Source of the DNA: a virus
Reading direction: 5' to 3' (one strand)
Virus record (IMG/VR): IMGVR_UViG_3300043464_001208
Span: 1 to 46,268 of that record
DNA length: 46,268 nt
Shown: positions 1-8,290 of the stretch, in pieces
How positions within the stretch are numbered: the stretch's first letter is position 1
Layout: each line of letters starts with the position of its first letter
Program-made: the position numbers and the translations under genes
The notes under the pieces: model-generated
Databases searched by the model: none
What the model was told of the DNA's origin: nothing
Seen by the model: the letters and a program-made list of their open reading frames with translations, nothing else

Positions 1-122
1 ACGACCCGGCGACCGATGGTGATATGCGAGCCTGGATGGTCGCCAACGGCTACCCGCAAAGGCTGGCCGACCAAGGGCTGGCGTGTACCTTCACCGCCAT
101 GACAGAAGATGGCGGGAAGTGA
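1..122 (+). CDS. Small hypothetical protein, 3' part (continues from window end)
   Basis: The codon phase starts at position 3 and the visible part ends at TGA 120-122. It encodes about 39 residues, including RAWMVANGYPQRLADQGL. If the window is circular, it joins in phase to GTG 46241 and gives a 49-residue soluble, acidic protein beginning MPDESEIASHDPATDGDM. I do not recognise the family. The coding appearance (no stop across the junction, balanced composition) is the main support. It would lie just after the lysis region and before the packaging region. Confidence 0.6.
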   Translation, partial: DPATDGDMRAWMVANGYPQRLADQGLACTFTAMTEDGGK

Positions 123-296
123 CAGTTAATGACGAGCCAATCGTATGCGAAACCATACGGAAAGTGCATCATTTCTGATACGTTTGGGGAACAGTTTTTT
201 TGCGACAAAACATGACACGGCGACCGGCGGGTGGAAAAAGACTGACGGCACTCTAGGTTCTGTATCGCGACTTGACCACGCCGCTACCCTCGCGGC
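123..296. other. Non-coding leader before the packaging region
   Basis: This 174-base stretch is less GC-rich than its surroundings and has no convincing ORF. It holds a perfect hairpin (CGTATG 142-147 / CATACG 154-159), a T-run near 197-202, and a TTGACC box at 272-277. A short inverted repeat (GCCGC 280-284 / GCGGC 292-296) abuts the ATG at 297. It probably carries the late promoter or leader, by inference from position. Confidence 0.45.
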
Positions 297-488
297 ATGG
301 ACATCGCCCAGCACTGCCGAACGCTATCGGAGTTCCACGGCGGCACCGACCTCGCCGAGCGGGTGCGATCTGCACTCGACATCCAACGGGAGCAACGGCT
401 CGCCCTCGCCCAGGCCGCAGATGAGATCGAGCGGCTCAACGCCGAGCTCGCGAAACTGCAAGCCCGCGACGCGTCCAGCGTAGGCTAG
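297..488 (+). CDS. Small coiled-coil protein
   Basis: A 63-residue protein of unknown function. Residues about 27-58 have heptad-like Leu/Ala spacing (ALAQAADEIERLNAELAKLQ), predicting one coiled coil. There is no signal peptide. No good Shine-Dalgarno sequence precedes ATG 297; instead a short inverted repeat sits directly upstream. It precedes the packaging genes in the same direction, so it may be a small head or packaging accessory protein, but nothing in the sequence proves that. Confidence 0.5.
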   Translation: MDIAQHCRTLSEFHGGTDLAERVRSALDIQREQRLALAQAADEIERLNAELAKLQARDASSVG

Positions 489-537
489 AAGCATCGGCCC
501 CGCGTCGGGCAAGCCCCGCGCCAACACTGGAGATACC

Positions 538-894
538 ATGAGCGAGATCAAGATCAAGCGTCGCACCCGCAACGTCAGCATCACCCTCGGCACCGCGACC
601 GCTGCCGCCACGACCATCCGCGTCGATGACATGGCGGGTGGGTGCATCTCGGTCGGCACGATGGTCACGGCATCCGCCTCCCTCCAGTGCTGGGGTGCGA
701 TCGAAGAGGCTGGCCCGTATCGCCGCATCTTCGGTGCGGACGGTTCCGCCGGTGATGTGACCCTCGCCCCGAGCACGACCGACGGTCGGATTTACTCGCT
801 GCCCGATGCTGTGTTCGCGGTTCCCTACGTGCGTATCGTCAGCGGCACTACGAACTCGACCGGCACTGTCGGCGTGGTCTCGTTCAAGTCGTGA
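538..894 (+). CDS. Hypothetical beta-rich virion-type protein
   Basis: A 118-residue protein rich in Thr, Ala, Gly and Val, with the alternating pattern typical of small beta-sandwich phage structural proteins. A basic start (MSEIKIKRRTRNVSITLG) is followed by short predicted strands. ATG 538 has an upstream GGAGAT. It lies four bases before the HNH gene in the late operon. A structural or decoration role is an inference from composition and place; I recognise no family. Confidence 0.6.
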   Translation: MSEIKIKRRTRNVSITLGTATAAATTIRVDDMAGGCISVGTMVTASASLQCWGAIEEAGPYRRIFGADGSAGDVTLAPSTTDGRIYSLPDAVFAVPYVRIVSGTTNSTGTVGVVSFKS

Positions 895-898
895 GCCC

Positions 899-1267
899 GT
901 GCCCACTCGCATACCCACCCACAGGCCGCCGCGTCTCCGCTCCGCTTCCCTCCAGGCGGCAGAGCAATCGAGGCCCAACGCGGCAGCCCGTGGGTACTGC
1001 GACTCGCGGCACAAGGCGTGGCGGCTCGCGGTGCTGACGCGTGACGCGTGGCAGTGCCAGGACTGCGGGCGGGTGTGTGCCGATCGCCGCGAGGCTCACG
1101 CGGATCACGTGAGCCCGGTCGTGCATGGCACCGAGGTCTGCCGCGATGGGCGGTCGAGGTATGACGTTGCCGGCGGTCGCTGCCTGTGCGTGCGATGCCA
1201 CAGCCGGAAGACGAACAAGGAACTGCACAAAGAGCGGGCAGCCGGTGCGCGAGGGGAGGGCGGGTGA
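899..1267 (+). CDS. HNH endonuclease, packaging-associated
   Basis: A 122-residue HNH nuclease. The core has a first Cys pair (CQDCGRVC), the HNH-like AHADHVSPV segment and a second Cys pair with the catalytic region (CVRCHSRKTNKE). These are zinc and metal ligands of the family. HNH proteins next to TerS/TerL are known to help the terminase cut at cos sites in HK97-type phages. I chose GTG 899, four bases after the previous stop; the frame is open further upstream to 806, but that part overlaps a better gene and has atypical composition. Confidence 0.85.
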   Translation: MPTRIPTHRPPRLRSASLQAAEQSRPNAAARGYCDSRHKAWRLAVLTRDAWQCQDCGRVCADRREAHADHVSPVVHGTEVCRDGRSRYDVAGGRCLCVRCHSRKTNKELHKERAAGARGEGG

Positions 1268-1405
1268 TGCCTTGCCGGGCACGTCTGAGGAAAACCAGAA
1301 GTTCCTATGGGGAGGGGCGAGCGGGGGTAACGGCTCGGGGGTAGGTCTGCCGCCGCCGCCGCGTTTTCGAGCCGCAAAAAACGGCAGCCACTTTTGAGGT
1401 CAGTC
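1268..1405. other. G-rich gap between HNH and TerS genes (possible cos region)
   Basis: 138 bases with G-clusters around 1310-1345 and a short GCC repeat near 1351-1363. No convincing gene is present. In HNH-TerS-TerL phages the cohesive-end site usually lies near here, so this is the best candidate for cos, but no cos motif can be proven by eye. Confidence 0.3.
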
Positions 1406-1903
1406 ATGGGAAGACGCGGGCCGAAACCGATCCCGACCGAACTGAAGATCCTTCGCGGGAATCCCGGCAAACAGAAACTGAACGCCGACGAGCCGCAGCC
1501 GCCGTCCGACGGCATCGCGATGCCGCCGCACCTGGGCGAAGTCGCCGCCGCCCGGTGGGGCGAGTTGCTGCCGATGCTCCAGGCGACGCGGGTGATGACG
1601 CGGGCCGATGTCGAGGCACTCGCCCGCTACTGCGATACCTGGGAGTGGTGGCTTGCGGTGCGGGTGAAACTCAAGGCGGAAGGCGACACGTACCCGATCC
1701 TCAACGACGGCGGCGAGATCAAGTACATCGCACAGCGGCCCGAGGTCTCGATCGCCCACAAGCTCGCCGGGCAGTTGCGGCAACTGGAGAGCGACTTCGG
1801 TCTGTCGCCTGCCGCCCGCGCCTCGCTGAAGGTGGAACCGGATGCCAAGGCGGAAAGCGCAATCGACAAGTTCCGAGCCCTCAAGGCTGCCCGCAAGGCG
1901 TGA
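1406..1903 (+). CDS. terS: Terminase small subunit, P27 family
   Basis: A 165-residue DNA-recognition subunit of the packaging motor. The N-terminal GRRGPKPIPTELKILRGNPG is a hallmark of the P27 (Terminase_4) family, and its length is usual for that family. It binds the packaging site and delivers DNA to TerL. ATG 1406 is preceded by GAGGT at 1396-1400 with good spacing; an in-frame TTG at 1394 is less likely. Its 3' end overlaps the TerL start by 62 bases. Confidence 0.9.
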   Translation: MGRRGPKPIPTELKILRGNPGKQKLNADEPQPPSDGIAMPPHLGEVAAARWGELLPMLQATRVMTRADVEALARYCDTWEWWLAVRVKLKAEGDTYPILNDGGEIKYIAQRPEVSIAHKLAGQLRQLESDFGLSPAARASLKVEPDAKAESAIDKFRALKAARKA

Positions 1904-3476
1904 GCCAGAGCGGGTCGCGGGCTACACCTACGATCAAGACGCCGCCGATCTGGTGGTTGGATTCTTGGAGTCGGTGTGCTGCCACACGAAGGACTCCCCG
2001 ACCGCCAAGGCCGGCGAGCCGATGCGGCTTCTGGAGTGGCACAAGCAGGATGTGATCGAGCCGCTCTACGGGTGGCGAACCGAGGACGGGCTGCGGAGGT
2101 ATCGGCTCGCCTACATCGAAGTGCCGAAAAAAAATGCCAAGTCAACGCTCCTCTCGTGCCTCTCGATCTGGCACTTGCTGATGGAGGGCGAGGGCGAGCT
2201 CGGGTGCATCGCGGCGAAGGATCGCAATCAAGCGGCGATCATCTTTGACGAGACCGCCGCGATGGTGAAGCGGTCGCCCGAACTGGCGGCATCGCTCGAA
2301 GTGGTCGATTCGCGGAAGACGATCGTCTGCCAGCAAACCGGCTCCAGCCTGCGAGTGATCTCGCGAGATGCCGGGGCGGCGGAAGGCCCGTCCTACTCGT
2401 TCGTCTTCTGCGACGAACTGCACGCGTGGCCCGATCGGCGGCTATTCGAGGCACTCCGCTATTCGGGCCGCTCTAGGCGCGAGCCGCTCCTCGCGACGAT
2501 CTCAACGGCGGGCGATCGGCGTGACACGATTTGCTGGGAGCAGCACGAGTACGCCGAGTTGACCGCTGCCGATCCGAACTACGATCCCCGCTTCTACGGC
2601 AAGATTTTCGGAGCGAGAACTGATGGGAGCGATGACTACTTCGACCCGGCGGTGTGGCGGCGGGTGAATCCCGGCATGGGCGTCACCATGACCGAGGAAT
2701 CGTTCGCGGCGGATGCCCGTGAGGCGAAGAACAAAGCGACGAAGCTGAACGGCTGGCTCCGCTACTCGCTCGGGGTCTGGACGGAGAGCACGAACCGCTG
2801 GCTCGACCCCGAGAAGTGGGCCGCGTGCTCGGGTGGCCCGACCTCGCCATTCGCCGGGCGGAAGTGCATCCTCGGGATGGATCTCTCGAAGAGCACCGAC
2901 CTCTCCGCGATGGTCGCTCTCTACCCGTGCGAGGGCGACGAGTTCGAGGTCGATGCGATGTTCTGGGCTCCCCGCGATCTCATCATGGAGCGGGAGCGAA
3001 CCGACCGCCAGCCGTTCCAGCACTGGGTGAACTCGGGGTACATCACGGCGACCGACGGGAACGTGATCGACCACTCGAAGATCCGCGAGTACGTCTTGGA
3101 GTACGCGAAGACGCACGAGATCGAGCACATCTACATGGATCTCACCGGGGCGGTGCAGTTGGCGGTGGAACTGCAAGGGGCGGGGCTGAAAGTGGCAGGA
3201 TGGTCACAAGGCTTCCGAGGCATGAGTTCGGGTACTAAGAGGCTCGAATCGCTCGTGCTTCAGAACCGGATACGCCACGGCGGCAACCCAGTGCTGTCGT
3301 GGATGTCGGCGAATGTGACGGTGGAGACGAACTCGTTTGAGGACGTTCGGCCGGTGAAGAAGAAGAGCACGGGTCGCATCGACGGCATCGTGGCTCTGAT
3401 CTTCGCCCTGGGTGGCTGGGAGTCATCGAAGATCACCAACAAGCCCTCGTTCGAACCCTCCATCCTCATCCTATGA
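1842..3476 (+). CDS. terL: Terminase large subunit
   Basis: A 544-residue packaging ATPase and nuclease of the Terminase_1 (HK97-type) family. The ATPase has a non-classical Walker A, VPKKNAKST (94-102), as often seen in this family, and Walker B with the catalytic acid, FVFCDELHAW (D191, E192). The C-terminal RNase H-like nuclease shows acidic positions D347 (GMDLSKSTD), D433 (YMDLTG) and D514 (GRIDGIVAL). ATG 1842 has a strong upstream AAGGTGG (1829-1835), supporting the long overlap with terS. It ends four bases into the portal gene. Confidence 0.95.
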   Translation: MPRRKAQSTSSEPSRLPARREPERVAGYTYDQDAADLVVGFLESVCCHTKDSPTAKAGEPMRLLEWHKQDVIEPLYGWRTEDGLRRYRLAYIEVPKKNAKSTLLSCLSIWHLLMEGEGELGCIAAKDRNQAAIIFDETAAMVKRSPELAASLEVVDSRKTIVCQQTGSSLRVISRDAGAAEGPSYSFVFCDELHAWPDRRLFEALRYSGRSRREPLLATISTAGDRRDTICWEQHEYAELTAADPNYDPRFYGKIFGARTDGSDDYFDPAVWRRVNPGMGVTMTEESFAADAREAKNKATKLNGWLRYSLGVWTESTNRWLDPEKWAACSGGPTSPFAGRKCILGMDLSKSTDLSAMVALYPCEGDEFEVDAMFWAPRDLIMERERTDRQPFQHWVNSGYITATDGNVIDHSKIREYVLEYAKTHEIEHIYMDLTGAVQLAVELQGAGLKVAGWSQGFRGMSSGTKRLESLVLQNRIRHGGNPVLSWMSANVTVETNSFEDVRPVKKKSTGRIDGIVALIFALGGWESSKITNKPSFEPSILIL

Positions 3477-5635
3477 TCGCCCCAAACGCTCGCATCTTGT
3501 GGCTCCCCGGCGAAGACTCCCGCAACTGGGACTATGAGTCGGGCAGTTGGGCTTCGAGCAACCGCAATCCGAGCGGCGTGAAGGTGGACGCCGAGACGGC
3601 ACTCCGCTCGACCGTGGTGCTCGCGTGCATCCGCGTGCTTTCGACCAGCGTCGCCGGGCTGCCGTTTCATCTCTACCGCCGGCTCGCGGGTGGCGGGAAG
3701 GAAATCGCCCGCGAGCATCCGCTCTATCGGCTCTTGCACACGCAGCCGAACTCGTGGCAGACCTCGTTCGAGTGGCGTGAGCAGATGATGCTGCACTTGC
3801 TCTCGCACGGGTTCGCCCTCGATGAGAAGGTCTACACGGGCGGGGCGATCAGCGAGATCGTGCCGTTGCATCCGAGCCGAGTGAAGACCGAGCAGTTGGA
3901 GAACAACCGCCTGCGGTACACGTACCGCGAGGCGTCGGGCTCTTCGACGGTCTACACGCAGGATGCGGTGATGTCGGTGCGGGGGATGTCGGATGACGGC
4001 GTGAACGGAATGAGCACGATCGAGCTTGCCCGCGACGCGATCGGGCTGGCACGGGCGTGCGAGATCCACGGGGCGACGTTCTTCGGAAATGGTGCCCGGC
4101 CCGGCGTGATTCTTTCGACCGATCAGATGCTCTCGCCCGAGGCGGCCGAGAACACGAGGAACCAGTGGGAGCGGGCTCACCGTGGGGCGGATCGCAGCAA
4201 CCGAACGGCGGTGCTGCAAGGCGGGCTCAAGGTTTCGGAGCTCGGCGGAAACAACCAAGAGAGCCAGTTCCTTGAGGCTCGCCGGTTCCAAGTCGAGGAA
4301 GTGTGCCGGCTCTTTGGCGTTCCCCCACACCTCGTAGGCGATTTGACCAGAAGTTCTTTCTCGAATATTGAGCAGCAATCGCTCGACTTCCTGACGAACG
4401 GGCTGATGCCGTATCTGCGTCGCATCGAGTCTTCGATCGCTCGCGATCTCTTGGAAGGCGATGACGAATACTTCGCGGAGTTCGACACTCGCGGCGTGTT
4501 GCGGGCCGACGCTGCCGGGCGGGGATCGTACTACAACACGCTCTGGAATCTTGGCGTGTTGAGCGTGAATGAGATCCGCTCGCTGGAGAATCTGAACCCG
4601 GTCGAAAGCGGCGATGTCAGGTTCGTGCAGTTGAACATGACCACGCTCGACAAGGCGGCGGCAGAGCCCGAAGTGCCTGCGACCGTGGTCGAAGAGATCG
4701 TGGTGGACGAGACCGCCCCGGCTGCCGAGCCGGTCGCGGACGCCGCCCCGGTCGAGGCGGAAGAGGGGCCGCAGATCGCCGACGTTTCGCTCAACGGGGC
4801 GCAAGTTTCCAGCCTCTTGGAGATCGTCGCCCAGTACAACGCCGGGCTCCTCAACGAACAGGGCGCGAAGGCGATCATCGCCGCTGCGTTCCCCGGCATC
4901 CCGGCATCGACAATCGACGCGATCATTGCGGGCACCAGCACCGCCCCGGTCGCGATGCCGGGCGAAGCCCCGGCTCCCGAGCCCCTCGCCGCCTCGCTGC
5001 CCACGAGCCGGGCTATGACGATCAGCGTGGACTTCGACCGGACGTTCGCCGCTGACCCGCAGTTGTGGGGCGAGTTCGCCCGGCAGTCTGCCGCCGCCGG
5101 CAATCGGGTCGTGATGGTCTCCCGCCGTCCCGACACGCCCGAGAATCAAGACGAGATCGCCCAGACGCTTGGCGACTACCGCGAGGCGTTCGACGCCGTG
5201 CTACTTGTGGGCGAGCGGCTGAAGGACGAAGCGGCCCGCGAGGCGGGCATTGCGGTCGATGTCTGGGTGGATGATTCGCCGCAGTTCGTGCGGGGCACCG
5301 AGTCGCGTGCCGCCCCCGGCAGTGTCGCGGAGGGCGACTTCGTGTCGTGGGATTCGTCGGGCGGCCGTGCTCGCGGGCGGATCGACCATGTGATGGACTA
5401 CGGCACGCTCGACATCCCCGGCACCGACTTCACGATCGACGCGACCGAGGAAGACCCGGCCGCCCTCATCACGGTCTACGAAGAGGTCAGCGGCGGATGG
5501 CGGGCGACCGAGACGCAAGTCGGTCACAAGGTCGCGACGCTCACGAAGATCGACCCGCTCCCCGAGCCGCCGCCGGTCGAGGAGAGCGCCTACGGCAAGC
5601 CGAAGCGGAAGCCTCGGAGGCGGAAGGGTGGCTAA
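3473..5635 (+). CDS. HK97-type portal protein fused to HAD-like and TUDOR-like domains
   Basis: 720 residues, against about 400-450 for a normal HK97 portal. Residues about 1-395 are the portal (RSTVVLACIRVLSTSVAGLP near the start; FGVPPHLVG and SNIEQQSLDF in the core). An acidic linker leads to a helical segment about 440-490 (NGAQVSSLLEIVAQYNAGLL) found at the end of some portals. Residues about 515-605 resemble a HAD hydrolase: VDFDRTF (D520, D522), a Ser in MVSRR, a Lys (LKDEAAREAG) and VDDSP (D600, D601). Residues about 620-693 match the hypervirulence-associated TUDOR domain (GDFVSWDSSGGRARGRI; PGTDFTI; VGHKVATLTKI). The C-terminus is very basic. The fusion is continuous with no frame break. 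It overlaps the protease gene by eight bases. Confidence 0.9.
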   Translation: MIAPNARILWLPGEDSRNWDYESGSWASSNRNPSGVKVDAETALRSTVVLACIRVLSTSVAGLPFHLYRRLAGGGKEIAREHPLYRLLHTQPNSWQTSFEWREQMMLHLLSHGFALDEKVYTGGAISEIVPLHPSRVKTEQLENNRLRYTYREASGSSTVYTQDAVMSVRGMSDDGVNGMSTIELARDAIGLARACEIHGATFFGNGARPGVILSTDQMLSPEAAENTRNQWERAHRGADRSNRTAVLQGGLKVSELGGNNQESQFLEARRFQVEEVCRLFGVPPHLVGDLTRSSFSNIEQQSLDFLTNGLMPYLRRIESSIARDLLEGDDEYFAEFDTRGVLRADAAGRGSYYNTLWNLGVLSVNEIRSLENLNPVESGDVRFVQLNMTTLDKAAAEPEVPATVVEEIVVDETAPAAEPVADAAPVEAEEGPQIADVSLNGAQVSSLLEIVAQYNAGLLNEQGAKAIIAAAFPGIPASTIDAIIAGTSTAPVAMPGEAPAPEPLAASLPTSRAMTISVDFDRTFAADPQLWGEFARQSAAAGNRVVMVSRRPDTPENQDEIAQTLGDYREAFDAVLLVGERLKDEAAREAGIAVDVWVDDSPQFVRGTESRAAPGSVAEGDFVSWDSSGGRARGRIDHVMDYGTLDIPGTDFTIDATEEDPAALITVYEEVSGGWRATETQVGHKVATLTKIDPLPEPPPVEESAYGKPKRKPRRRKGG

Positions 5636-6641
5636 GTATGACCACATCGACTTCAGCCCGCCGGCTGGCGTGCGGGAGGAAGCAGCGAAGGGGCTCGCTT
5701 GGCGAGACGAGTACGGCCGAGGCGGCACGGCAGTCGGCGTTGCCCGAGCACGCGACCTGTCGAACGGCACGAACATCTCGCCCGACACGGCGAAGCGGAT
5801 GGCGAGCTACTTCGCCCGGCACGAAGTGGACAAGCAGGGCGAGGGCTGGAGCCCCGGCGAGGACGGCTTCCCGAGTGCGGGCCGGATCGCGTGGGCTCTG
5901 TGGGGCGGCGATCCGGGGCAAGCGTGGGCGAGCAAACTGACCAAGCAGATCGAAGCGGCTGACGAGGAAGGCAGGAGCATCATGGGCAACATCGAACGGC
6001 GTTCCTTGGCGATTGACGAGATCGAGTCGGCGGTGCCTCTGCTCGCGGTCGAGAGCCGCAGCGAGGATGACGGCAGCGAACGCGAATGGGTTATCGGCTA
6101 TGCCGCCAAGTTTGGAGTTCTCAGTTTGGACTTAGGAGATTTTGTCGAGAGGCTTGACCCCGGTGCCTTCGGCATCGTCTCCGAGCGTCGCGGTCGCAAG
6201 AAACCGCTGGAGACGCGAGCCCTGTGGAACCACGACCCGAACTACCCGCTCGCCCGCTATCCCGGCACGCTGCGGATGACCGTGGATGAGGTCGGGCTGC
6301 GGTACGAGTTCCCCGTCCCCGACACGTCCTACGGGCGAGACATCGCGAGCAACATCCGAGCGGGCATCGTCAAGGGCTCGTCATTCAGTTTCACCGTGCC
6401 GAGCGGCGGCGATTCGTGGGCGGTCGAGGATGGTCGCAGCGTTCGGACGATCCAGAAGATCGACACGCTGCTGGATGTCGGGCCGGTCACGTTCCCAGCG
6501 TACCCTGACGCCGATGTGAAGGTTGCCCAGCGGTCATTCGACCAGTACCGGCAGCAGCAGGAGATCGAGGTAGCGAAGCGTTCGCTCGCCCGGTCGCGTG
6601 CCGCTGAGATCCGCGAGTATCTGAGGCAGCATGGCCGCTAG
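5628..6641 (+). CDS. Prohead protease with N-terminal accessory domain
   Basis: 337 residues. The N-terminal 110 (HIDFSPPAGVREEAAKGLAW, RMASYFARHE, IAWALWGGDPGQAWA) form a domain I know as a recurring partner of phage head genes, of unproven function. The rest is an HK97-family (U35/S78) maturation protease, with the likely catalytic His at 202 (WNHDPNY) and Ser at 252 (KGSSFSFTV). It cleaves the delta domain of the capsid protein during head maturation. It overlaps the portal gene and runs 11 bases into the zinc-ribbon gene. An internal ATG before MGNIERRS (near residue 118) could give a shorter protease-only product. Confidence 0.9.
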   Translation: MAKYDHIDFSPPAGVREEAAKGLAWRDEYGRGGTAVGVARARDLSNGTNISPDTAKRMASYFARHEVDKQGEGWSPGEDGFPSAGRIAWALWGGDPGQAWASKLTKQIEAADEEGRSIMGNIERRSLAIDEIESAVPLLAVESRSEDDGSEREWVIGYAAKFGVLSLDLGDFVERLDPGAFGIVSERRGRKKPLETRALWNHDPNYPLARYPGTLRMTVDEVGLRYEFPVPDTSYGRDIASNIRAGIVKGSSFSFTVPSGGDSWAVEDGRSVRTIQKIDTLLDVGPVTFPAYPDADVKVAQRSFDQYRQQQEIEVAKRSLARSRAAEIREYLRQHGR

Positions 6642-6813
6642 TGGTGATTCGTGCCCCCGGTGCCGCGATGGCAAGCTCGCCGTCGCGTCGAGTGTTCGCA
6701 GCGGCGAGTATCAGACTCGCTATCTGCGGTGCCAGCGGTGCGGCTGCACAGACAAGCAGATCGTGCCGGGCAGTGAAGTGCGGCGGAAGTCTTTTACTGC
6801 CGAGCGTGCCTAA
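6631..6813 (+). CDS. Small zinc-ribbon protein
   Basis: 60 residues with two CxxC knuckles, CPRC near residue 8 and CQRC near residue 34, about 22 residues apart: a typical zinc ribbon. The charged C-terminus is basic. It starts inside the last codons of the protease gene and is followed by the capsid gene leader. Similar small zinc ribbons occur in phage head operons, but their role is unknown; DNA or RNA binding is an inference. Confidence 0.7.
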   Translation: MAASGDSCPRCRDGKLAVASSVRSGEYQTRYLRCQRCGCTDKQIVPGSEVRRKSFTAERA

Positions 6814-6851
6814 CTGAATGGTTTCGGGGCGTGACTCCTAGTTTAGGGGTA

Positions 6852-6871
6852 GGCGATGCGATTGCGTCGCC
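6852..6871 (+). promoter_or_regulatory. Hairpin in capsid gene leader
   Basis: GGCGATGC 6852-6859 pairs with GCGTCGCC 6864-6871 through a GATT loop, with one G-U pair. It sits about 13 bases upstream of the CAGGAG ribosome site (6885-6890) of the major capsid gene. It could tune or protect the capsid mRNA; it is not terminator-like because no T-tract follows. Confidence 0.35.
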
Positions 6872-6898
6872 ACGAACCCGACTACAGGAGCCTCCCTC

Positions 6899-8260
6899 GT
6901 GGACAAGATCAAGGCACTGCTCGAAGAACTGGCCGCCGTCGTTGCCGAGATGGAGGCGATGACCGAGGACGCCCCCGAGGGTGAGGCTCCCGCCGAGCCG
7001 ATGACCGAAGAGCAGGAGGCTTCGCTCCGGTCGCTCGAAGTTCGCGCCGACAAGCTCAAGGAGCGGATCGAGTTCCTGACCCGCGTGCAGGCCAAGGAGC
7101 TTGAGCTCCGCAGCGTTCTGGAGCGTGCCGCTCCCGCCAAGAAGATCGAAGCCACCGAGGAGACCCCCGTCGTGGAGAGTCGCAAGACCCCCGTGTTCGC
7201 GATCCCGAAGTCGAGCCGTCCCCTTCGCGGTTTCAAGAGCGAAGAGCGTGCCTACCGTGCTGGCATGGCGATCCGTGCCGGTCTGCTCAATGACGAGGAG
7301 GCTCGTCGGTGGTGCATGGATCACGGCGTCCAAAGCCGTGCCCAGGCGGGCGGGATCAACTCGCTCGGCGGCGTGCTGACCAACGACGAACTCTCGACCG
7401 AGATCATCCGGCTCGTCGAGGAGTTCGGTGCCTATCCGGCGAACGCCCGCAACGTGACGATGAACAGCGACACGCTGTTGATCGCCCGTCGCACCGGCGG
7501 TCTGTCGGCTCGCCCGATCGGTGAGAACGCCGCTCCGACCACGAGCGACGTGACCTTCGACAACGTGCAACTCGTCGCGAAGATCTGGGGCGTGGACAAC
7601 CGCGTGCCGATGTCGCTGATCGAGGACTCGGTTATCAATCTCGCCGATGCGATGGCGGTCGAGGTGGCCCAGGCTTACGCCGAAGCCTTCGACAACTCCG
7701 GGTTCATCGGAACCGGCAACGGCTCGCTCTACCACGGCACCGTGGGCGTCGCGGTCGCGATCAACGACGGCACGCACTCCGCGAGCGTCGTGACGGCTGA
7801 CACGGGCAACAACACGTTCGGCACTCTGGATCTTCTGGACTACACGAACCTCGTAGCCAAGCTGCCCCTGTACGCTCGGCGGAATGCCAAGTGGTACATC
7901 AGCCCGGCCGGCTACGGCTCCTCGATGCTGCGGCTCCTCATGGCTGCCGGCGGCAACAATGGGGCCGATGTGGCTGCGGGTGGCGGGCTGAACTTCCTCG
8001 GCTTCCCGGTGGTGCTGACGCATCCGCTGGAGAGCCGGCTCACCGGCACCGGCAATGCTATCGCCTGCCTGTTCGGCGATCTCTCGCAGGCTTGCACGAT
8101 GGGCACCCGGCGGGAGATCAGCGTCAAGACCGACGCGTCTCGCTTCGTGGAGTTTGACCAGCTTCTGACCTTCGCGACCGCTCGCGTCGCGATGGTCGCC
8201 CACGACCTTGGTGACTCCAGCAAGGCTGGCCCGCTCGTCGCTCTCAAGTTCGCCTCGTGA
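6899..8260 (+). CDS. Major capsid protein, HK97 fold
   Basis: 453 residues. Residues 1 to about 105 are an acidic, coiled-coil delta (scaffold) domain (IKALLEELAAVVAEMEAM), followed by the HK97 capsid fold: GGVLTNDELSTEIIRLVEEFG, the E-loop region, GVDNRVPMSLIEDSVINLAD, and a C-terminal TFATARVAMVAHDLGD strand region. The delta domain is expected to be removed by the upstream protease. GTG 6899 is preceded by CAGGAG with eight-base spacing. Confidence 0.95.
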   Translation: MDKIKALLEELAAVVAEMEAMTEDAPEGEAPAEPMTEEQEASLRSLEVRADKLKERIEFLTRVQAKELELRSVLERAAPAKKIEATEETPVVESRKTPVFAIPKSSRPLRGFKSEERAYRAGMAIRAGLLNDEEARRWCMDHGVQSRAQAGGINSLGGVLTNDELSTEIIRLVEEFGAYPANARNVTMNSDTLLIARRTGGLSARPIGENAAPTTSDVTFDNVQLVAKIWGVDNRVPMSLIEDSVINLADAMAVEVAQAYAEAFDNSGFIGTGNGSLYHGTVGVAVAINDGTHSASVVTADTGNNTFGTLDLLDYTNLVAKLPLYARRNAKWYISPAGYGSSMLRLLMAAGGNNGADVAAGGGLNFLGFPVVLTHPLESRLTGTGNAIACLFGDLSQACTMGTRREISVKTDASRFVEFDQLLTFATARVAMVAHDLGDSSKAGPLVALKFAS

Positions 8261-8290
8261 ACCCTCTGACCCTCTAGGAGACTCTGACTC

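Noticed and set aside
806-898. Longer start for the HNH protein
   Set aside because: The extension lies fully inside the upstream gene and is Arg/Pro-rich; GTG 899 gives a normal-sized protein.
1125-1397. 90-residue + strand frame overlapping the HNH gene and gap
   Set aside because: Overlaps the HNH core in another phase and becomes Gly/Arg low complexity.
3260-5149. Long minus-strand open frame across terL and portal
   Set aside because: It is antisense to two motif-rich genes, has an Arg/His-rich mirror composition and no family motif.
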